Assembly (NCBI RefSeq): GCF_041075285.1
Contig: NZ_CP163512.1
Coordinates: 992,001-1,056,000, forward strand
Origin: Providencia rettgeri
GTDB lineage: Bacteria > Pseudomonadota > Gammaproteobacteria > Enterobacterales > Enterobacteriaceae
DNA: 64,000 nucleotides
Reading direction: 5' to 3'
Shown here: positions 57,841 to 64,000 of the stretch, piece after piece
Layout: the number at the start of each line of letters is the position of its first letter
Numbering within the stretch: the first letter of the stretch is position 1
Position numbers and translations under genes: made by a program
Notes under the pieces: generated by a model
The model's database searches: none
What the model was told of the DNA's origin: nothing
Seen by the model: the letters and a program-made list of their open reading frames with translations, nothing else

Positions 57841-59985
57841 TTATGCGTTTTCGTTTTGCACCGCTTGGATTGCCGTTAATGCAACGGTGTAAACGATATC
57901 GTCAACTAATGCCCCACGAGACAAGTCATTGACAGGCTTGCGCATACCTTGCAGCATTGGGCCGATAGACACGAGGTCAGCCGAACGTTGTACTGCTTTA
58001 TAGGTGGTGTTACCCGTGTTCAGATCTGGGAAGATAAACACGGTTGCTTTACCTGCAACTGGGGAGTTTGGCGCTTTTGATTTTGCCACGTCAGCCATCA
58101 CCGCCGCATCATACTGCAATGGACCATCAATCATTAGGTCAGGGCGTTTTTCTTGTGCTAAACGGGTTGCTTCGCGTACTTTTTCAACATCACTACCTGC
58201 ACCGGAATCACCTGTTGAGTAGGAGATCATGGCAACGCGAGGGTCGATACCAAAGGCTTTTGCTGAATCTGCCGATTGGATGGCGATTTCAGATAATTGC
58301 TCTGCGGTTGGATCGGGATTGATTGCACAGTCACCGTAAACAAAAACTTGCTCAGGTAACAGCATAAAGAAGACAGAAGAAACCAGAGAGCTACCCGGTG
58401 CAGTTTTGATCAACTGAAGCGGTGGGCGAATGGTATTGGCCGTGGTGTGTACTGCACCTGAAACAAGGCCATCCACTTCACCTTTTTCCAGCATCAATGT
58501 ACCAAGAACCACATTATCTTCCAGTTGTTCACGTGCAACAACTTCAGTCATGCCTTTGTTCTTACGTAATTCAACAAGGCGTGCAACGTATTCTTCGCGG
58601 ACTTTAACTGGGTCAACGATTTCAATACCTGTACCTAATTCAATGCCTTGAGCAGCTGCAACACGGCGAATATCTTCTGGGTTACCTAATAGAACACATG
58701 TCGCAATACCGCGCTCAGCACAGATAGAGGCTGCTTTAACGGTGCGCGGCTCATCACCTTCAGGTAGAACGATACGTTTGCCTGCTTTACGTGCTAATTC
58801 TGTTAACTGATAACGGAACGCTGGTGGAGATAAGCGGTTTGGACGCTCAGAGTCAGCCACTAAAGACTCAATCCAGTCGCTGCTAATATGGCGAGCAACA
58901 TAGTTTTGAATTTTCTCTATGCGTTCATGGTCATCGGCGGGCACTTCTAAGCTGAAGCTTTGTAAGTTCAGTGAAGTTTGCCATGTGTTGCTTTTTACCA
59001 TAAAGACTGGCAGACCTGTTTCAAATGCTTGTTCGCACAGTTGGCGAATAGGCGCATCGATATCGTAGCCACCCGTTAACAGGATCGCACCAATTTCAAC
59101 GCCGTTCATTGCGGCTAAAGATGCGGAAACTAACACGTCAGGGCGGTCAGCTGATGTGACTAACAGTGAACCTGGGCGGAAATGCTCAAGCATGTGTGGG
59201 ATGCTACGTGCGCAGAAAGTGACAGATTTAACGCGGCGAGTTTTGATTTCACCTTCATTAACAATTTCTGCACCTAAGTGTTTTGCCATATCGATTGCAC
59301 GAGTGGCGATTAAATCGAAGTTCCATGGAATGGACGCCAGTACAGGGAGGTTCAACGCAGAGAGTTGATGTGTATCAAGGTTAGCGACAGTTGCTTTGGT
59401 TGAGTCATCAAAGATTTCAGATAGGTCAGGGCGAGTACGACCTTGCTCATCAACAGGGGCATTTACCTTGTTAATGATAACGCCGATAATATTCTTATTA
59501 CGTTGACCGCCAAATTCATTACGAACCAGTTCTAACCGCTCTTGCATTTGTGTGATTGAGCTATTGCCCGGTGCCGTCACAAAAACAATTTCTGCGCCGA
59601 GTGTTTTGGCAATTTCATAGTTTAGTGACTGAGCAAAAGAGTGTTTGCGCGTTGGTACTAAACCTTCAATTAAAACCACTTCCGCATTTTTAGTGTGATC
59701 ATGGTAGCGTGCTACGATTTCTTCCATTAAGACATCTTTTTTGGAAGAGGTCAGCAGCGATTCAACGTATTCCATCGTTAGTGGTTCAACAATAGTGGTA
59801 ATACTTGAATGAGAGCGCAGGACTTCTGTAGTTTGGTCTTTACTACCAGAGACGCGGGGTTGTGCGATAGGCTTGAAAACGCTTAATTGAACGCCTTTTT
59901 GTTCCATTGAACGAACGACACCTAGACTAACACTAGTTAAGCCAACGCTGGTGCCAGTAGGTATTAACATAATTGTACGGGACAC
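57841..59985 (-). CDS. pta: Phosphate acetyltransferase Pta
   Basis: Interconverts acetyl-CoA and acetyl phosphate. The 714-residue protein has the long enterobacterial layout: an N-terminal P-loop-like domain ([17 protein letters not shown]), a DRTGG domain, and the C-terminal PTA domain with [16 protein letters not shown] and the [18 protein letters not shown] segment. The start is GTG 59985 with AGAGG five bases upstream. It is transcribed after ackA with 72 bases between, containing a strong hairpin. Confidence 0.95.
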   Translation of the reverse strand: MSRTIMLIPTGTSVGLTSVSLGVVRSMEQKGVQLSVFKPIAQPRVSGSKDQTTEVLRSHSSITTIVEPLTMEYVESLLTSSKKDVLMEEIVARYHDHTKNAEVVLIEGLVPTRKHSFAQSLNYEIAKTLGAEIVFVTAPGNSSITQMQERLELVRNEFGGQRNKNIIGVIINKVNAPVDEQGRTRPDLSEIFDDSTKATVANLDTHQLSALNLPVLASIPWNFDLIATRAIDMAKHLGAEIVNEGEIKTRRVKSVTFCARSIPHMLEHFRPGSLLVTSADRPDVLVSASLAAMNGVEIGAILLTGGYDIDAPIRQLCEQAFETGLPVFMVKSNTWQTSLNLQSFSLEVPADDHERIEKIQNYVARHISSDWIESLVADSERPNRLSPPAFRYQLTELARKAGKRIVLPEGDEPRTVKAASICAERGIATCVLLGNPEDIRRVAAAQGIELGTGIEIVDPVKVREEYVARLVELRKNKGMTEVVAREQLEDNVVLGTLMLEKGEVDGLVSGAVHTTANTIRPPLQLIKTAPGSSLVSSVFFMLLPEQVFVYGDCAINPDPTAEQLSEIAIQSADSAKAFGIDPRVAMISYSTGDSGAGSDVEKVREATRLAQEKRPDLMIDGPLQYDAAVMADVAKSKAPNSPVAGKATVFIFPDLNTGNTTYKAVQRSADLVSIGPMLQGMRKPVNDLSRGALVDDIVYTVALTAIQAVQNENA

Positions 59986-60024
59986 GGGAACCTCTTTATT
60001 TCGGTTACTCTAATGACAAAACGA

Positions 60025-60049
60025 TACCGCCAGCATGTTGCTGGCGGTA
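60025..60049 (-). promoter_or_regulatory. Intercistronic hairpin between ackA and pta
   Basis: TACCGCCAGCA (60025-60035) and TGCTGGCGGTA (60039-60049) form a perfect 11-bp stem with a three-base loop, just after the ackA stop. On the transcribed minus strand the trailing sequence is TCGTTTTGTC, a poor terminator, so it may be a partial attenuator or an mRNA-stability element that lowers pta relative to ackA. Confidence 0.7.
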
Positions 60050-60057
60050 GAAGTTTC

Positions 60058-61260
60058 TTATGCGGTTAAACGCGCAGTATCTTGGGCGATAACCAGCTCT
60101 TCATTGGTTGCGATAACCAACGCTGGGCGGCTATTATCGGTAGTAATTAAACCTTCTTTACCGAAACGTGCGGCCAAGTTACGTTCGTGATCATATTCGA
60201 AACCAAGAATAGCCAGTTTCTTCAGTGTAATTTCGCGAACTTGTGCTGAGTTTTCACCGATACCACCCGTGAAGATGATCGCATCAAGACGGCCTTCCAT
60301 CAGTGCACTGTATGCCCCAACGTATTTGGCTAAACGGTGGCAGAAGACATCCATTGCACGCGTTGCATCTTCTTTGGTGCCGTAATTATCTTCAACATAG
60401 CGGCAATCGCTTGTCACGCCAGTTAAGCCTAATAAGCCGGATTCTTTGGTCAGCATTTTGTTGATTTGCTCAACGCTCATGCCTAAAGCGTCATGTAAGT
60501 GGAAAATAATTGCAGGGTCGATATCGCCACTACGTGTTCCCATGACTAAACCTTCTAATGGCGTTAATCCCATTGAAGTATCAACACATTTACCATTAAC
60601 AATCGCAGTAACAGAGCCGCCGTTGCCTAAATGACAAGTGATCACGTTTAATTCTTCAACAGGTTTGTTGAGTCTTTTTGCCGCTTCACGTGAAACATAA
60701 AAATGGCTTGTGCCGTGTGCACCATAACGGCGAATGCTATGTTCAGAATACAATTCGTATGGCAGGGCATACAGATAGGCTTCTTGTGGCATTGTCTGAT
60801 GGAACGCAGTGTCAAACACAGCAACGTTTTTGTTGATCAGATGAGGGAAAGATTTTCTTGCCTCTTCAATACCAATCAGGTGAGCAGGATTATGCAGCGG
60901 AGCAAATGGGATTGCCGCTTCGATGCCTTTAATCACTTCGTCAGTGATTAAAACAGAAGAGGTGAATTTCTCACCACCGTGAACAATACGGTGACCAATC
61001 GATGTGATCTGCGCTGACAACTCAGGTTTTTCAGCAAGAATGGTGTTGACAATGAAATTCAGTGCTTCGCTATGCGCCGCACCAGCACCTAAAGGAGCTT
61101 CCTTTTTAGCACCATCCATTTTCCATTTAATACGGGCTTCAGGGAGGTTGAAACACTCCGCTAAACCGGATAAAAATTCGTCGCCATTAGAAGGATCGAT
61201 GATGGCGAATTTCAGTGAGGAGCTACCGCAGTTTAGAACCAGTACCAGCTTACTTGACAT
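60058..61260 (-). CDS. ackA: Acetate kinase AckA
   Basis: Converts acetyl phosphate and ADP to acetate and ATP. From ATG 61260 the protein has 400 residues, the E. coli length; earlier in-frame starts have no homologous sequence. The ASKHA phosphate motif [13 protein letters not shown] is at the N-terminus. Other family segments are [33 protein letters not shown] and [10 protein letters not shown]. First gene of ackA-pta; upstream lies a 597-base regulatory region with an FNR-like site. Confidence 0.96.
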   Translation of the reverse strand: MSSKLVLVLNCGSSSLKFAIIDPSNGDEFLSGLAECFNLPEARIKWKMDGAKKEAPLGAGAAHSEALNFIVNTILAEKPELSAQITSIGHRIVHGGEKFTSSVLITDEVIKGIEAAIPFAPLHNPAHLIGIEEARKSFPHLINKNVAVFDTAFHQTMPQEAYLYALPYELYSEHSIRRYGAHGTSHFYVSREAAKRLNKPVEELNVITCHLGNGGSVTAIVNGKCVDTSMGLTPLEGLVMGTRSGDIDPAIIFHLHDALGMSVEQINKMLTKESGLLGLTGVTSDCRYVEDNYGTKEDATRAMDVFCHRLAKYVGAYSALMEGRLDAIIFTGGIGENSAQVREITLKKLAILGFEYDHERNLAARFGKEGLITTDNSRPALVIATNEELVIAQDTARLTA

Positions 61261-61857
61261 GGAAATACCTATCGTTAATTGTTGTTGTGAAGCCTTTAAA
61301 AAACATGAAAAAGACTCAGATATAAAAGTATGCACGCTAGAGACTAGCGTATTTATGACCTGAAACATCATGATTGATATCATGTTAAAGGCGAAAAAGT
61401 TAAAGATTTTGGTAATCTTCAAGGGATCTATAAAGCCATCGTTACCCTTTTGTGCAAAGTACGTTAAAAAAGAAAACCTTGCATCTGGTGTTGAAATAAC
61501 GACCAGAACCCCAACATATAACTGTTGCCTACCTTTTTATTAAAAAGATAGAAAAAGCGCTAAAATAACAAATTCAGCAGCAATTCTAAATGTGGTAGAT
61601 TCTACTAAAATTATTTTATATTTTATATGTTTTTTTTAAAAATAGGTCATTTGATTGATTAAAATCATAAGTGTCGTATAAAGTGTAGTTATAGCACGAA
61701 GTTAGATATTTATCAGAATAGCTGATTTTAAGTAAATCGGCTCAACTTAAGGTAAATTGTATAAAATAATTTGCATATCTTGAGTGTGCGTTCTGGCTCA
61801 CAATGGCGTAAGCTTATCGGTAGCTAGTTAGGTTTCGAAGTGCATAGGAAATGATCC
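61261..61857. other. Divergent ackA-yfbV intergenic region
   Basis: A 597-base AT-rich regulatory region, long for the window. It holds the FNR-like site and probably several promoters for ackA-pta and one for yfbV. No small reading frame with a good ribosome binding site was seen. Confidence 0.55.
61655..61668 (-). promoter_or_regulatory. FNR-like site in the ackA upstream region
   Basis: TTGATTAAAATCAT matches the FNR consensus TTGATNNNNATCAA at nine of ten conserved bases. ackA-pta is anaerobically induced in E. coli. The site is about 390 bases before the ackA start and about 200 bases before yfbV, so it could serve either gene. Speculative. Confidence 0.4.
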
Positions 61858-62313
61858 ATGAGTACATTACCAAATACCCCCCCAGGGTTTTTTAAACGTT
61901 TCAGATTAGGCAATCGCTATCTGAAAATTTTTCCTATGGAGAAACAACTGTCACCGATTTTCCCTGAAATCCGGATTAACAAGGCGGTGCGTTTTGGCAT
62001 TCGCTTTATGCCGCCAATTGCCATCTTCACATTGACATGGCAAATTGCCTTAGGTGGGGAGCTTGGTCCTGCCATCGCAACCGCATTATTTGCCTGTAGT
62101 TTACCCATGCAGGGGTTATGGTGGTTAGGGAAACGAGCCTCTACACCTCTACCATCTAGCTTACTGAACTGGTTTTATGAGATCCGCGACAAATTTACCG
62201 AAGCCGGGATAGCAATGGCCCCCGTTGAACAGCAACCCGATTATATGGCGTTGGCTGACCTTCTTAAGCGTGCATTTAATCAACTCGATCGCTCTTTTAT
62301 GGACGATGTTTAG
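61858..62313 (+). CDS. yfbV: UPF0208 membrane protein YfbV
   Basis: Inner-membrane protein of 151 residues and two membrane segments (about residues 44-63 and 68-88). In E. coli YfbV limits the long-range influence of the Ter macrodomain MatP system. The conserved [19 protein letters not shown] region ([18 protein letters not shown]) and [13 protein letters not shown] are seen. It is divergent from ackA as in E. coli. Confidence 0.92.
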   Translation: MSTLPNTPPGFFKRFRLGNRYLKIFPMEKQLSPIFPEIRINKAVRFGIRFMPPIAIFTLTWQIALGGELGPAIATALFACSLPMQGLWWLGKRASTPLPSSLLNWFYEIRDKFTEAGIAMAPVEQQPDYMALADLLKRAFNQLDRSFMDDV

Positions 62314-62463
62314 CAAATAACCGCCGCATAAATTTTGTTAAAAGCTAGATTTAACAATAAGTAATGCAAAAAGCGTGTTTAGATCAATAAAAGCGAAGTT
62401 TTCACTGTCTTAGAAGTGGGTTGAGTGCGAAGATAAGCCATACTTTTTAGTAGGAGAGCCATG

Positions 62464-62958
62464 ATGGAAATGACTAACGCACAACGCCTAATTTTATCTA
62501 ATCAATATAAAATGATGACAATGTTAGACCCAGATAACGCGGAACGTTATCGCCGTTTGCAAACCATAATTGAACGTGGTTTTGGGTTACAAATGCGTGA
62601 ATTGGATAGGGATTTTGGTCACTTAAGTGAAGAAACCTGCCGCACTGTGATTGAAATTATGGAGATGTACCACGCACTCCAAGTCTCCTACGGTAATATG
62701 CAGGATAAACAAGATATTGATGGCCGTCGTGTACAGTTTTTAGGTTTCGATGCTGCAACAGAAGCTCGCTATTTAAGCTATGTGCGCTTTATGGTAAATA
62801 CGGAAGGACGTTATACCCATTTTGATAGCGGAACCCACGGGTTTAATTCACAAACGCCAATGTGGGAGAAATATAATCGTATGTTAGCGATTTGGCACGC
62901 CTGTCCTCGTCAGTATCATCTATCAGCTGTAGAGATATCCCAAATCTTAAACGCCTAA
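62464..62958 (+). CDS. yfbU: YfbU family protein
   Basis: Cytosolic helical protein of unknown function, linked in E. coli to sensitivity phenotypes. It has 164 residues from ATG 62464, as in E. coli; the adjacent ATG 62461 lies only four bases from AGGAG, so the second is preferred. Motifs [18 protein letters not shown] and [11 protein letters not shown] are almost identical to E. coli. It ends a few bases before the second ERIC array. Confidence 0.93.
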   Translation: MEMTNAQRLILSNQYKMMTMLDPDNAERYRRLQTIIERGFGLQMRELDRDFGHLSEETCRTVIEIMEMYHALQVSYGNMQDKQDIDGRRVQFLGFDAATEARYLSYVRFMVNTEGRYTHFDSGTHGFNSQTPMWEKYNRMLAIWHACPRQYHLSAVEISQILNA

Positions 62959-62960
62959 TA

Positions 62961-63741
62961 CTCTTCACACTTTGCGGCGCAGCGTTGTTGGCTGCGCTCG
63001 GCTACTCGGGTTACATACTTATGTATACTCCCCGAGCTAAATACTCTTCACACTTTGCGCCGCAGCGTTGTTGGCTGCGCTCGGCTACTCGAGTCACATA
63101 CTTATGTATGCTCCTCGAGATATCCTCTCTGGCCGCCTAGCTGCGACACAAATTGTTTTGAGTATTACGGGTATTTAGAGTGAAAAGTGGTCTCCCCTTA
63201 CTCTTCACACATTGCGGCGCAGCGTTGTTGGTTGCATTCGGCTACTCGTTATGTATTTCCCTCTGAGATATCCTCTCTGGCCGCTTAGCGCCTAGCTGCG
63301 ACACAAATTGTTTTGAGTATTACGGGTATTTAGAGTGAAAAGTGGTCTCCCCTTACTTTTCACACATTGCGGCGCAGCGTTGTTGGTTGCATTCGGCTGC
63401 TCGTTATGTATTTCCCTCCGAGATATCCTCTCTGGCCGCCTAGCTGCGACACAAATTGTTTTGAGTATTATGGGTATTTAGAGTGAAAAGAGGTCTCCCC
63501 TTACTCTTCACACATTGCGCCGCAGCGGTGTTGGCTGCATTCGGCTGCTCGTTATGTATTTCCCTCCGAGATATCCTCTCTGGTCGCCTAGCTGCGACAC
63601 AAATTGTTTTGAGTATTACGGGTATTTAGAGTGAAAAGTGGTCTCCTCTTACTCTTCACACATTGCGCCGCAGCGTTGTTGGCTGCGCTCGGCTACTCGT
63701 TATGTATGCTCCTTGAGATATCCTTTTCGGTCGCCTCGCGA
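62961..63741. repeat. Tandem array of six ERIC-like units, second family
   Basis: Units beginning CTYTTCACAC start at 62961, 63044, 63201, 63356, 63504 and 63652. The first is truncated (83 bases, lacking its right half) and the others have periods of 157, 155, 148 and 148. Each holds the ERIC core GTTGGCTGCGCTCGGC or its variant GTTGGTTGCATTCGGC, an internal CTCGAG-type palindrome, the right arm GGCCGCCTAGCTGCGACAC and an AATTGTTTTGAGTATTACGG linker ending TATTTAGAGTGAAAAG. Units 3 to 5 have lost part of the central palindrome (GAGTCACATACTT), which leaves a shorter core. A single recognisable unit is the known ERIC length plus a linker. No reading frame spans it. Confidence 0.85.
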
Positions 63742-63893
63742 CATGATTTTCGTTTTCTAGTGCATTTAAATTTACACCTAGGCTCATTTCGTCACTATTT
63801 TTAATATTGTGGTTGCGTATTGATATCTATTTAGCGTTAACTAATCATTAAATTGATTCAACTTTATAGAAATACAAAAATTAAGGGGTAGCT
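63742..63893. other. AT-rich gap before the HAD phosphatase gene
   Basis: A 152-base spacer that presumably holds the promoter of the downstream phosphatase gene; no other feature seen. Confidence 0.4.
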
Positions 63894-64000
63894 GTGAAAT
63901 TGAAGGCAAAAGGTTTTCTGTTTGATCTGGATGGTACATTGGCGGATTCGCTGGCCGTTGTTGAGCGTTGTTGGTGTAAATTTGGTGAGCGTATTGGCAA
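63894..64000 (+). CDS. yfbT: HAD-family sugar phosphatase HxpA/YfbT, 3' part outside window
   Basis: Start of a haloacid dehalogenase-type phosphatase acting on sugar phosphates. Only about 35 residues are visible: GTG at 63894 with AAGGGG upstream, then FLFDLDGTLADSLAVVE, which carries the catalytic DxDGT motif. The order yfbV-yfbU-yfbT matches E. coli, where this gene is yfbT (hxpA). The rest lies beyond the window. Confidence 0.85.
   Translation, partial: MKLKAKGFLFDLDGTLADSLAVVERCWCKFGERIG

Noticed and set aside
62961..63741. Possible CRISPR array or coding repeat
   Set aside because: Units are long palindromes with conserved linkers and no open frame runs through; ERIC-like.

Overview
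The window looks like a chromosomal segment of an AT-rich member of the order Enterobacterales. My best guess is Morganellaceae, most likely Providencia. This is inferred from gene content and protein resemblance to E. coli, because no rRNA gene is present to settle it. The backbone is collinear with the E. coli mlaA-to-ackA region: mlaA, fadL, yfcZ, fadIJ, sixA, smrB, prmB, aroC, yfcA, epmC, yfcL, mnmC, fabB, pdxB, usg, truA, dedA, accD, folC, dedD, cvpA, purF, ubiX, yfcH, yfcD, pta, ackA, yfbV, yfbU, yfbT. Lineage-specific blocks interrupt it, and a few E. coli genes I would expect here (mepA, flk, hisJQMP) are not seen.

Layout. 1-1962: the edge of a mobile element (tyrosine recombinase cut by the window start, plus an eight-cysteine zinc-ribbon protein). 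1963-9021: lipid and fatty-acid genes (mlaA, a 31-aa membrane peptide, fadL, yfcZ, fadIJ) with FadR-type sites. 9351-10413: sixA and smrB. 10634-17936: a histidine-utilisation block (hutI, hutC, hutU, hutH, permease) placed between smrB and prmB, with HutC-type operators but no hutG. 18148-26205: prmB, aroC, yfcA, epmC, yfcL, a GNAT acetyltransferase, mnmC and fabB, the last with FadR- and FabR-type sites. 26263-39490: an accessory block holding two unknown small proteins, a tricarboxylate transporter tctCBA with its divergent two-component system tctDE, a 1555-residue membrane-anchored Sel1-like repeat protein, and an EamA transporter/AraC regulator pair. 39569-48590: the pdxB-usg-truA-dedA and accD-folC-dedD-cvpA-purF housekeeping runs, with a PurR box before cvpA. 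48606-50532: a YwqG/DUF1963 gene flanked by a single ERIC-like element and a seven-unit tandem ERIC-like array. 50670-53136: ubiX, yfcH, yfcD. 53374-57788: an M24 peptidase, DUF3311 peptide and sodium symporter operon, then a divergent DUF606/LysR pair. 57841-64000: pta-ackA, yfbV, yfbU, a second tandem ERIC-like array, and the start of a HAD sugar phosphatase.

Functional themes. Fatty-acid import and anaerobic-type beta-oxidation (fadL, fadIJ) and unsaturated fatty-acid synthesis (fabB) share recognisable FadR-like operators. The hut block would convert histidine to formiminoglutamate under HutC. The tct block would bind and import tricarboxylates under TctDE. pta-ackA handles the acetyl-CoA/acetate overflow.

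The most unusual material is (i) the two tandem arrays of ERIC-family palindromes, normally single-copy elements, and (ii) the giant Sel1-repeat protein. No CRISPR array, tRNA, rRNA or insertion-sequence transposase was seen.
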